The position numbers were made by a program, and so were the translations under genes. This document shows positions 1 to 7,357 of a stretch of DNA of 7,362 bases, one piece after another (position 1 is the first letter of the stretch; each line of letters opens with the position of its first letter). This DNA comes from Caldilineae bacterium. GTDB lineage: Bacteria; Chloroflexota; Anaerolineae; J102. A model generated the notes under the pieces. The model was not told where the DNA came from, ran no database searches, and was given only the letters and a program-made list of their open reading frames with translations. The DNA lies in assembly GCA_003694905.1 (NCBI GenBank), contig RFJM01000092.1:1-7362 (forward strand), in the 5' to 3' direction.

Positions 1-142
1 GCCGCAATCCCCACGAACGACTGAAACACCCCTGCCGCCCACGGGCTTTGTTCAGCCTGCGGACGCCCTGACCTCCAGAATCCCGACTCGGGCTTGAATC
101 CCCCGTCGCCGGTACATTCCCCGGTTCCCGTGCTCGCGGGTT
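1..142. other. Non-coding sequence downstream of the operon
   Basis: No open frame with codon-like character or a credible start is seen on either strand. A short near-palindrome CCCGA-C-TCGGG occupies 82-92, and on the minus strand GGGATTC occurs twice around it, within 78-103. The stretch looks like an intergenic spacer with possible degenerate repeat remnants. Confidence 0.5.
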
Positions 143-158
143 GCAACGGCCCCGTTGC
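143..158. repeat. Inverted repeat just after purA, possible weak terminator
   Basis: GCAACGG and CCGTTGC flank a 2-nt centre, starting 7 nt after the purA stop in the transcript. The RNA would form a GC-rich stem with a 4-nt loop. No U tract follows on the minus strand, so it is not a standard intrinsic terminator; it might protect the 3' end of the mRNA or be a Rho-type or other end signal. Confidence 0.35.
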
Positions 159-164
159 TTCCCC

Positions 165-1445
<1,281 letters not shown>

Positions 1446-1452
1446 GGGATGG

Positions 1453-1458
1453 TTCCTC
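1453..1458 (-). promoter_or_regulatory. Shine-Dalgarno GAGGAA of purA
   Basis: GAGGAA lies 7 nt upstream of the purA ATG. It decides the start within a frame that would otherwise stay open far into purQ. Confidence 0.75.
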
Positions 1459-1528
1459 AGGTGAGTAGGATGGAAGATGGTGGGGAAAGCAATGTCCGGT
1501 GGTGCTGCTCTTCGGCACGGGTGGGCCG

Positions 1529-2293
1529 TCAGCGGATCATGGCAACGCCGTTTTGAAACAGGCGTAGACCGCTGCCAAGCCGGCAGCTCCGATGAAAACC
1601 GGGATGCTGGTGGGGGAGGATATGGTTTTCGGGGTGCGGCATCAGGCCCAGGATGTGGCCCTGTGGGTCGGTGATGCCGGCGATGTCCGCCACCGAGCCG
1701 TTGGGATTCACAGGATAGGGGCCCGGTTGGCCGCCGGAATCGACATAGGTGAACGCGATCTGATGATTCCGCTGCAAGCGCTGTAGCGTGCCCGCCTCGT
1801 CCACCTGGAAGTTGCCCTCGCCGTGAGCCACAGGACAGAAGATGCGTTCCAGACCGCGCAGCCAGGGTGAAGGATTTTGGCGATTGGGTTCCAGGTAGAC
1901 CCAGCGGCATTCGAAGCGCGCCGAGGTGTTGCGGGTCAGGGTGAGGCTTTGCACACCCGCGGCAGGATCGGGGAGCAGCCCCGTCTTTACCAGCACCTGA
2001 AAGCCGTTGCAGATGCCGAGGATGGGCTTGCCGCTGCGGGCAAAGGCATCGATCTGGGCGCCCAGATCGTGCCGCAGCCGCACGGCCCACAGCTTGCCCG
2101 CGCCCAGGTCATCGCCGTAGGAAAAGCCGCCCGGGATCACCAGCATGGCATAATCGCTCAGGCGTCGCTCGCACGCCAGCAGCCGGTTGATGTGTACGAT
2201 CTCGGGCGCGGCGCCGGCGACTTCCAGCGCCAGGGCGATATCCAGGTCTCGGTTGGTACCGGGGGCGTGGAGAATGGCAACAGGAGGTTTCAT
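1529..2293 (-). CDS. purQ: FGAM synthase glutaminase subunit (class I glutamine amidotransferase)
   Basis: Hydrolyses glutamine and passes ammonia to PurL for FGAM formation. The 254-residue protein is one class I amidotransferase domain, somewhat longer than Bacillus PurQ (about 227). The N-terminal PGTNRDLD (11-18) and PGGFSYGDDLGAG (54-66) are PurQ signatures. The nucleophile elbow is GICNGFQ with Cys95, and the other triad residues fit His220 and Glu222 in GLMPHPENH. The middle segment NTSARFECRW (122-131) and PVAHGEGNFQ (154-163) is typical of the PurQ-type amidotransferase. The ATG is 27 nt after the purL stop, but only a weak, off-consensus Shine-Dalgarno precedes it, so translation may be coupled to purL. 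Being adjacent to a PurL that lacks a glutaminase domain strongly supports the role. Confidence 0.96.
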   Translation of the reverse strand: MKPPVAILHAPGTNRDLDIALALEVAGAAPEIVHINRLLACERRLSDYAMLVIPGGFSYGDDLGAGKLWAVRLRHDLGAQIDAFARSGKPILGICNGFQVLVKTGLLPDPAAGVQSLTLTRNTSARFECRWVYLEPNRQNPSPWLRGLERIFCPVAHGEGNFQVDEAGTLQRLQRNHQIAFTYVDSGGQPGPYPVNPNGSVADIAGITDPQGHILGLMPHPENHILPHQHPGFHRSCRLGSGLRLFQNGVAMIR

Positions 2294-2320
2294 GGCTGCC
2301 GGGGGGAAATTCGCTGCAGG

Positions 2321-5242
2321 TCAGCTTGATTCGTAAGCACGATACATGTCGCACAACGGCAGGGAGAAGAGCGGCCGGCCCGCGTCCAGCACGCGCAGAT
2401 GCGATTCGGCCAGGACCGTGCCTATCCGGCGGCAGGGTTGCGAACTCAGCAAGGTCTCGAACCGCCCGGCCGCCTGCGGTCTGACTTCGATCAGGAAGCG
2501 TCCCAACGACTCGGAAAAGAGCGCCGCGGCCGCGGGAAGTTCCTCCCCCGCGGGGAGCAGGTCCAGGTCGATTTCCGCGCCCAGCTCTCCGGCCAGGCAC
2601 ATCTCGGCCACAGCCACCGCCAGCCCGCCGTCGCTCAGGTCGTGGCAGGCGCGCACCAACCCCGCGCGGATGGCCCGGTGCAGCGCCCGCAGTCGCGGCA
2701 GCGCTTGCGGATAAGGGCGGGGCACCGAGGCGCCGATTTCGCCGCAGAGATCGTAGTAGACCGAGCCACCCAGTTCGGCGTGCGTCTCGCCCAGCAGGTA
2801 GAGGTAGTCTCCGGCCTGCTTCAGGTCGGCACTGGCAGTACACTCGAGATCGGGCACAATACCCACGGCCGAGATGAGAAGGGTGCCGGGGATGGCATGT
2901 TTCGCGCCGTCCTCGCCCAGGTACTCGTTGTTCAGGCTGTCCTTGCCCGAGATGAAGGGGGCTTCGTAGGCGAGGGCGGCATCGTGGCAACCACGCGCAC
3001 AGCGCACCAGGCTGCCCAGGCGGTCGGGCAGCGCAGGATTGCCCCAGCAGAAATTGTCCAGCAGGGCCACGCGGTCGGGATCCGCGCCTACGGCCACGAC
3101 ATTGCGCAAGGCTTCGTCGACGCAGGCCCAGGCCATGGCGTAAGGATCGATGAAGCCGTAGCGGGGGTTGATGCCCACGGCCAGGGCCGCGGCCGCTTGA
3201 GGGCGGCCGGACTGCCTCTGGCATGGCTGGGGGATGAGAACGGCGGCATCGTTGGGGCCGCGCTGCGCTGCTCCCGCCAGAGGCTTGACCACGGTACCGC
3301 CCTGCACCTCGTGATCGTAACGATGAACGATGTCCGCTCGCGAGCGGACATTGGCATGGGCCAGCACGCGCAGCACCAGCTCGGACGGGTCGTCGGGTGG
3401 GGATACGAGTAGATGCTCGGGCTCGGGATGGCGGGTAGGCGACCAGACCGCATCCAGGCGCCGGCGGGGTACGCCTTCGTGCAGGAAGGTCATGTCCAGA
3501 TCGGCCACGGTGGTGTCGCCGTAGTCCACCCGCAGCCGGTGGGAACCGTCGAATTCGCCCAGCACGCAGGCCTCCACATCGTGGTCGCGGCAGAGCTGGC
3601 GGAACGCGGGCCAATGGTGCGGGGGTATGGCCAGGATCATACGCTCTTGCGCTTCGGACAACCAGATCTCCCACGGGCGCAGGCCCGGATACTTGAGCGG
3701 GGCCTGGTCCAACCGTACGCGGGCGCCCACATGCCTGCCCATCTCGCCGATGGCCGAGCTGAACCCGCCGGCACCACAATCGGTGATGGCCGTGTAGAGC
3801 CCGGCATCGCGCGCCCGCAGGATGACCTCCATCACCTGCTTCTCGACGATGGGGTTGCCGATCTGAACGGCCGTGCTCGCGATCTCGCCCGTGGTGTGAT
3901 CCATCTCCATGCTGGAAAAGGTAGCGCCCCGCAGACCGTCGCGGCCGGTACGTCCGCCGATGGCAACGATGAGGTCGCCGGCACGGGCGTTGTGCAGAGG
4001 GCGATGGCTCCCGCGAGGCAGGATGCCCAGGCAGCCGCAGTAGACCAGGGGATTGGCAGTGTAACCCGGATGATAGTGGACCGCGCCGTTCACCGTGGGG
4101 ATGCCCATCTTGTTGCCGTAGTCCTCGATGCCGTGGATGACACCCTCGGCGATGCGCCGCGGGTGCAGCACCCCGGCCGGAAGCTTTTCCTCGGGCAGGT
4201 TCTCCGGCCCGAAGCAGAGCACATCGGTATTGGCGATGGGGCGTGCGCTCACACCCAGGATGTCGCGGATGACGCCGCCCACACCCGTGTTGGCCCCGCC
4301 GAACGGCTCCAGCGCGGAGGGGTGGTTGTGCGTCTCGACCTTGAAGGCCAGATCGTAGCTGTCGTCGAAACGAATGATGCCGGCATTGTCCACGAAGGCG
4401 GATTGCACCCAGGCTTTGTCCACCTTCTCGGTCGCGGCGCGAATAAAGGTTTTGAGCAAGCCGTCGATCTCCAGCGCCACACCTTGATCGCCGGCTACAT
4501 CTCCCGGCTCTTCCCGATAGTCGATGAGGGCGCGGAATGTCTTGTGCACGCAATGCTCGGACCAGGTCTGCGCCAGGGTCTCGAGTTCCACGTCGGTGGG
4601 ATCCCGTCCTTCGTGGCGGTACCAGTTCTGGATGGCCTGCATCTCCTGCAAGTCCAGGCTCAGGCGGCGCTCGCGACTCAGCGCGTGCAACTGCCGATCG
4701 TCCAGCTCACGGATGGGAATGATAGCGACCCGCGGCCGGCCGCCGTTCCCCGCCTGGGGGACGAGAAAGGGCGGGTCGATGGGACGATTGACGGCATATT
4801 GCTGAACCGTGCTGTTGGCCAGCAGTCCGCGCGCGATCGCCTGGAGATGGGATTCGGCCACCTCACCCTGAAAGCGGAAGCGGCGGCCGCTGGCAGCCTG
4901 TCGAACCCCCTGATAGCCCAGGCTGTGGGCCACGGCCAGCAGATTCTCGGCCACACTGTCGGTCACGCCGGGAAGATACGTTACCTCGATGACGCCGGTC
5001 GCGGCCTCATCTCCGGTTCCGGCTTCTTCGACGGCCAGCGTCTGCACCACCGGGTCCAGCAAGGCGGTGCGAGCCAGGGATGCAATGTCCCCTGCGGGCA
5101 GATCCGCCTCGAGGAAATACAGGTCATCCACCACCACCGGCGGCAGATGAGAGAGCCCCAGGGTGGCGAAGGCGCGTTGCAAGGCGATGCTGCGGCCTTC
5201 GTCCGCTCCCGCCTTGGGCATGAGCAGGATGCGGTAGACCAT
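2321..5242 (-). CDS. purL: Phosphoribosylformylglycinamidine (FGAM) synthase synthetase subunit with N-terminal tandem PurS-like domains
   Basis: Uses ATP and PurQ-derived ammonia to convert FGAR to FGAM in de novo purine synthesis. The product is 973 aa, against about 600-740 for stand-alone PurL and about 1300 for the large single-chain enzyme. Residues about 1-75 and 82-155 are two PurS-like units, each closing on an LL-x(2-4)-VQ-x-x-AV pattern. The PurL core starts near 195: linker helix with WSEHC (227-231; His230 aligns with the catalytic His of Thermotoga PurL), VETHNHPSALEPFGGANTGVGG (302-323), first AIRS-like half to about 600, GGTVVKPLAG (648-657), NPRYGFIDPYAMA (692-704), SGKDSLNNEY (765-774) and ACHDLSDGGLAVAVAEM (865-881). 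No glutaminase domain is present; purQ, 27 nt downstream, supplies it. The start follows a strong GGAGG that overlaps the end of guaB. No separate purS is seen, as expected if it is fused here. Confidence 0.96.
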   Translation of the reverse strand: MVYRILLMPKAGADEGRSIALQRAFATLGLSHLPPVVVDDLYFLEADLPAGDIASLARTALLDPVVQTLAVEEAGTGDEAATGVIEVTYLPGVTDSVAENLLAVAHSLGYQGVRQAASGRRFRFQGEVAESHLQAIARGLLANSTVQQYAVNRPIDPPFLVPQAGNGGRPRVAIIPIRELDDRQLHALSRERRLSLDLQEMQAIQNWYRHEGRDPTDVELETLAQTWSEHCVHKTFRALIDYREEPGDVAGDQGVALEIDGLLKTFIRAATEKVDKAWVQSAFVDNAGIIRFDDSYDLAFKVETHNHPSALEPFGGANTGVGGVIRDILGVSARPIANTDVLCFGPENLPEEKLPAGVLHPRRIAEGVIHGIEDYGNKMGIPTVNGAVHYHPGYTANPLVYCGCLGILPRGSHRPLHNARAGDLIVAIGGRTGRDGLRGATFSSMEMDHTTGEIASTAVQIGNPIVEKQVMEVILRARDAGLYTAITDCGAGGFSSAIGEMGRHVGARVRLDQAPLKYPGLRPWEIWLSEAQERMILAIPPHHWPAFRQLCRDHDVEACVLGEFDGSHRLRVDYGDTTVADLDMTFLHEGVPRRRLDAVWSPTRHPEPEHLLVSPPDDPSELVLRVLAHANVRSRADIVHRYDHEVQGGTVVKPLAGAAQRGPNDAAVLIPQPCQRQSGRPQAAAALAVGINPRYGFIDPYAMAWACVDEALRNVVAVGADPDRVALLDNFCWGNPALPDRLGSLVRCARGCHDAALAYEAPFISGKDSLNNEYLGEDGAKHAIPGTLLISAVGIVPDLECTASADLKQAGDYLYLLGETHAELGGSVYYDLCGEIGASVPRPYPQALPRLRALHRAIRAGLVRACHDLSDGGLAVAVAEMCLAGELGAEIDLDLLPAGEELPAAAALFSESLGRFLIEVRPQAAGRFETLLSSQPCRRIGTVLAESHLRVLDAGRPLFSLPLCDMYRAYESS
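3330..3351. repeat. Perfect 22-bp palindrome inside purL
   Basis: ATGTCCGCTCG is followed directly by its reverse complement CGAGCGGACAT. It encodes residues 631-638 (NVRSRADI) of PurL, in the segment joining the two homologous halves and just before the conserved RYDHEVQGG. No spacer separates the arms. It may be accidental in GC-rich code, or a target for a DNA-binding protein. Confidence 0.6.
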
Positions 5243-5244
5243 TC

Positions 5245-6747
5245 CTACCTCCGCACCTGGTAGTTAGGCGCTTCTTTGGTAATCACCACGCTGTGGGGGT
5301 GGCTCTCGATCAGGCCGGCATGGGTGATGCGCACGAAGCGGGCTTTGCGGCGCAGTTCGACCAGATCGGCCGCGCCCACATAGCCCATGCCACTGCGCAG
5401 GCCGCCCATGAGCTGGAAGATGTAGTCCTTGAGATACCCCTTGTAAGGGACCTGGCCTTCGATGCCCTCGGGCACGAGCTTTCCGCCCCCACCGACAGCT
5501 TCGTCCCCGGCAGGGGCCTGCGAGGTCTGATAGCGGTCCGCGGCCCGGCCTTTCATGGCGCCCAGCGAGCCCATGCCCCGATACTCTTTGAAACGCCGGC
5601 CCTCGTAGATCACCATCTCTCCGGGCGCCTCGTCCAGCCCTGCCAGCAGGCTGCCCAGCATGACCGCGTGGGCGCCCGCGGCCAGGGCCTTGACGATGTC
5701 ACCCGAGTATTTGATGCCGCCGTCTGCGATGATAGGCTTGCCGTACTCGCCGGCTGCCTGGGCGCAGGTCATGATGGCCGAGATCTGGGGCATGCCCGCG
5801 CCGGCCACGACGCGCGTGGTGCAAATAGAGCCCGCGCCTACGCCGACTTTGACCGCGTCCGCGCCGGCCTCGAACAGCGCCGACACCCCCTCGGCCGTGA
5901 CGACATTCCCGGCCAGGATCACCAGATCCGGCCAGGTCTGCCGTAGTCGCCGAATCGTGTCGATCACGCCCTTGGTATGGCCGTGGGCCGTGTCGATGGC
6001 CACAGCATCCACCTCCTCGGCCACCAGAGCCTCGGCCCGGCGCAGCGCTTCGTCCCCCACGCCAATGGCAGCCGCCACCAGCAGGCGCCCCTGTTCATCC
6101 TGGGCGGCGTTGGGGTAGTCACTCCGTTTGAGGATGTCTTTGTAAGTGATCAGCCCTTTCAGATGTCCATGCTCATCCACCAGAGGAAGCTTCTCGATGC
6201 GGTACTTGTGCAGGATCTCCTGGGCTTCGGCCAGCGTGGTGCCCAGCGGCGCCGTGATCAGGCCCTCGCTGGTCATGAACTCGCTGACAGGCTGGTCGTG
6301 GTGGGTGGCGAAACGGATGTCGCGGTTGGTGAGGATGCCCACCAGCCGGCCGCCGTCGTCCACGATCGGCACGCCCGAGATGTGGTAATGGGCCATGATG
6401 GCTTCGGCATCGGCCAGCGTGGCGGTGGGGGGGAGCGTCACCGGCTCCACGATCATGCCCGACTGCGAGCGCTTGACTTTGTCCACTTCGCGGGCCTGGG
6501 CTTCAATATCCAGATTGCGGTGGATCACGCCCAGGCCACCCTGCCGCGCCAGGGCAATGGCCAGCCTCGCTTCGGTGACCGTGTCCATGGCCGCGGAGAG
6601 CACCGGGATGTTCAGCTTCAGGCGGGGATGAAGGCTGGTGCTGATGTCCACGTCGGCCGGCAGGACTTCGGCATAGCCCGGCAACAACAGCACATCGTCA
6701 AAGGTCAGGGCTTCGGGAAGCGAGAAGTTTGTTTGTGCATTCATCAT
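5245..6747 (-). CDS. guaB: IMP dehydrogenase (EC 1.1.1.205), first gene of the operon
   Basis: Cytosolic enzyme that oxidises IMP to XMP with NAD+, the rate-limiting step towards GMP. The 500-residue product matches the family length (E. coli about 488). It has the N-terminal ALTFDDVLLLP (13-23) and SAAMDTVTEARLAIA (51-65) barrel motifs. A CBS-domain pair lies inserted at about 97-212. The catalytic loop is GSICTTR with Cys309; ADGGIKYSGD (341-350) is the IMP-phosphate region; GMGSLGAMKG (391-400), DRY (404-406) and the flap VPEGIEGQVPYKG (425-437) follow. I start it at the first of two adjacent ATGs (6745-6747, then 6742-6744) because homology begins about 10 residues later; no good Shine-Dalgarno precedes either. 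The frame stays open to a TTG at 6901-6903, but that codon overlaps the putative -10 box and the extra residues look non-homologous. The stop lies 2 nt before purL. Confidence 0.97.
   Translation of the reverse strand: MMNAQTNFSLPEALTFDDVLLLPGYAEVLPADVDISTSLHPRLKLNIPVLSAAMDTVTEARLAIALARQGGLGVIHRNLDIEAQAREVDKVKRSQSGMIVEPVTLPPTATLADAEAIMAHYHISGVPIVDDGGRLVGILTNRDIRFATHHDQPVSEFMTSEGLITAPLGTTLAEAQEILHKYRIEKLPLVDEHGHLKGLITYKDILKRSDYPNAAQDEQGRLLVAAAIGVGDEALRRAEALVAEEVDAVAIDTAHGHTKGVIDTIRRLRQTWPDLVILAGNVVTAEGVSALFEAGADAVKVGVGAGSICTTRVVAGAGMPQISAIMTCAQAAGEYGKPIIADGGIKYSGDIVKALAAGAHAVMLGSLLAGLDEAPGEMVIYEGRRFKEYRGMGSLGAMKGRAADRYQTSQAPAGDEAVGGGGKLVPEGIEGQVPYKGYLKDYIFQLMGGLRSGMGYVGAADLVELRRKARFVRITHAGLIESHPHSVVITKEAPNYQVRR
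5248..5252 (-). promoter_or_regulatory. Strong Shine-Dalgarno GGAGG of purL, inside the end of guaB
   Basis: GGAGG sits 5 nt before the purL ATG. It is made by the last two guaB codons (CGG AGG), immediately before the TAG stop. A ribosome finishing guaB therefore covers the purL start region, which supports translational coupling and fixes the purL start. Confidence 0.8.
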
Positions 6748-6800
6748 GGGCCGGTCAGGCAGATAGCTCGGGAGGGGATGGGTGGCGGGGAGTAGACAGA

Positions 6801-6821
6801 TGAGGGCAAAGAAAACCCTCA
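6801..6821 (-). promoter_or_regulatory. Alternative leader hairpin, mutually exclusive with the terminator stem
   Basis: On the minus strand, TGAGGG (6816-6821), part of the 3' arm of the terminator-like stem, is also complementary to CCCTCA at 6801-6806. This gives a 6-bp stem that closes a 9-nt loop containing the U-rich tract. Only one of the two hairpins can form at a time, so this one could act as an antiterminator. It is the weaker stem, and some factor would be needed to favour it; none is identified. Confidence 0.4.
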
Positions 6822-6851
6822 CGAGTGGCGAGCGACGCTGATCGTGAGGGT
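6808..6851 (-). terminator. Intrinsic terminator-like hairpin in the guaB leader (putative attenuator)
   Basis: Read on the minus strand, ACCCTCACGA (6842-6851) pairs perfectly over 10 bp with TCGTGAGGGT (6815-6824) across a 17-nt loop. TTTCTTT (6808-6814) follows at once, extending the T that ends the stem. The plus strand has no T tract after the stem, so the signal is directional towards guaB. It lies about 36 nt inside the predicted transcript and 60 nt before the guaB ATG, which fits an attenuator. If the promoter call is wrong, it could instead terminate an upstream gene outside the window. Confidence 0.6.
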
Positions 6852-6865
6852 GGTATGGCGATGGG

Positions 6866-6875
6866 TTGCATGCAA
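6866..6875. promoter_or_regulatory. Perfect 10-bp palindrome TTGCATGCAA, possible operator
   Basis: The palindrome lies about 12-20 nt downstream of the predicted start of transcription, where a bound repressor would block initiation or early elongation. No regulator is recognised, and it does not match the E. coli PurR box. A 10-bp palindrome can also arise by chance, so the operator role rests on position alone. Confidence 0.25.
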
Positions 6876-6893
6876 GGAGTTGTTGCTCGCGGC

Positions 6894-6923
6894 ATTGTAG
6901 CAAAGACGGCCTTGGTTGGCTAA
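6894..6923 (-). promoter_or_regulatory. Putative sigma-70 type promoter of the guaB-purL-purQ-purA operon
   Basis: On the minus strand, TACAAT (6894-6899) is a 5/6 match to the -10 consensus. It is preceded by TGC (6900-6902), giving an extended -10. The -35 candidate is weak: TTAGCC at 6918-6923 with 18-bp spacing, 3/6 match. Transcription would start near 6887, giving a leader of about 140 nt before the guaB ATG. This is prediction by eye; the extended -10 is the stronger part of the evidence. Confidence 0.5.
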
Positions 6924-7091
6924 TCCACGAAGGGTGCGGGTGAGGACTCGTGCGCCGGCTGCATCTCGGATTCGCCCCGCAAGAACCGCGAGCATCTTGT
7001 GATCGGTTCGGGCCACATGGGTGCGTCCCAAACGATTGGCACGAGAGACAGCATGGATGATGGGGTGAGGTTGAGGTTCGCGGCCACCCTA
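6924..7091. other. Intergenic region upstream of the operon promoter, no gene seen
   Basis: A minus-strand frame of 70 codons (6819-7031) crosses this stretch but begins at TTG, overlaps the promoter and hairpin, and resembles no known family. On the plus strand only a 30-codon frame from 7053 is open. I treat the stretch as non-coding. Sites for regulators acting at the guaB promoter could lie here, but none is recognised. Confidence 0.5.
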
Positions 7092-7131
7092 CAAAACGTT
7101 ACAACGTGCTCACGTCCAAACGTTCAAACGG
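7092..7131. repeat. Five-unit, 8-bp periodic array with consensus near NNAAACGT
   Basis: ACGT occurs at exact 8-bp intervals, starting at 7096, 7104, 7112 and 7120, with ACGG at 7128. The four bases before each are variable but often A/C-rich (for example CCAA and TCAA). Because ACGT is self-complementary, the block also reads as a hyphenated dyad: AACGTT at 7095-7100 and 7119-7124 flank ACGTG-CT-CACGT at 7104-7115, symmetric about 7109/7110. It may be a degenerate tandem repeat or a multi-site operator. Confidence 0.5.
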
Positions 7132-7272
7132 TCAGCCCGGCCTGAGAGGCTGGAACCTCGGCCGCCTGTCTCGTTGGCCGACGCCGCGCATCGTGATCAA
7201 ACGGCGGAGCATCAGCAATCTTGTGCGAGACCTGAATGGCTGGCCATTGTCCGATGTGCCTGCCGCCAGCCT
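7132..7272. other. Intergenic spacer with small inverted repeats, no gene seen
   Basis: CAGCC (7133-7137) can pair with GGCTG (7148-7152), and GAGG (7146-7149) with CCTC (7156-7159). These are short and of uncertain meaning. No open frame with a plausible start or family resemblance was found. Confidence 0.4.
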
Positions 7273-7357
7273 ACCTCACCCATCCCCACCCCGGCCCTCC
7301 CCTTCCCTCTCCGCTGCGGAGAGGGAAGGGGAGGGTGTGGGAGGGGTTAGGAGAGGT
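7273..7357. repeat. 85-bp near-palindromic GC-rich repeat (REP/MITE-like)
   Basis: The core arms at 7295-7314 and 7316-7335 are perfect 20-bp inverted complements around a single T at 7315. The left arm ends in CCCTCTCCGC and the right arm begins GCGGAGAGGG. The dyad continues imperfectly to 7273 and 7357 with 15 of 22 further pairs matching, so about 35 of 42 pairs overall. No ORF lies inside. The long, exactly centred symmetry with pyrimidine- and purine-rich arms resembles dispersed intergenic palindromes of high-GC bacteria, including Chloroflexota. Copy number cannot be seen in one window. A terminator role is possible but no T tract flanks the core. Confidence 0.7.

Noticed and set aside
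1446..1528. Internal promoter for purA in the 83-nt gap
   Set aside because: TTGCTT is present, but no -10-like hexamer occurs at the right distance.
1446..2090. N-terminal extension of the purA frame
   Set aside because: It runs through purQ in another frame, its composition is non-homologous, and a good Shine-Dalgarno plus the family N-terminus place the start at 1445.
2109..4553. Minus-strand open frame of 814 codons overlapping purL
   Set aside because: It is an Arg/Pro/Gly-rich alternative frame of purL and purQ with no domain; the purL frame carries all the conserved motifs.
3413..5263. Plus-strand open frame of 616 codons opposite purL
   Set aside because: Antisense shadow; its low-complexity His/Gly/Ala composition mirrors purL codon bias and matches no protein family.
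6756..6895. Leader peptide overlapping the hairpin, from ATG at 6893-6895 or 6869-6871
   Set aside because: The first ATG lies in the -10 box and the second has no Shine-Dalgarno; there is no run of regulatory codons such as those used in ribosome-mediated attenuation.
6748..6903. N-terminal extension of guaB from a TTG at 6901-6903
   Set aside because: The TTG overlaps the predicted -10 box, no ribosome binding site is seen, and IMP dehydrogenases begin near ALTFDDVLL.
6819..7031. Small minus-strand gene of 70 codons upstream of guaB
   Set aside because: It has a TTG start, overlaps the promoter and hairpin, and shows no recognisable family.
7092..7131. CRISPR array
   Set aside because: Units are 8 bp with 4-bp variable parts; there are no long direct repeats with spacers of typical size and no cas gene.
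7273..7357. tRNA or other structured RNA gene
   Set aside because: The fold would be one long hairpin of pyrimidine and purine arms, without cloverleaf or conserved RNA motifs.
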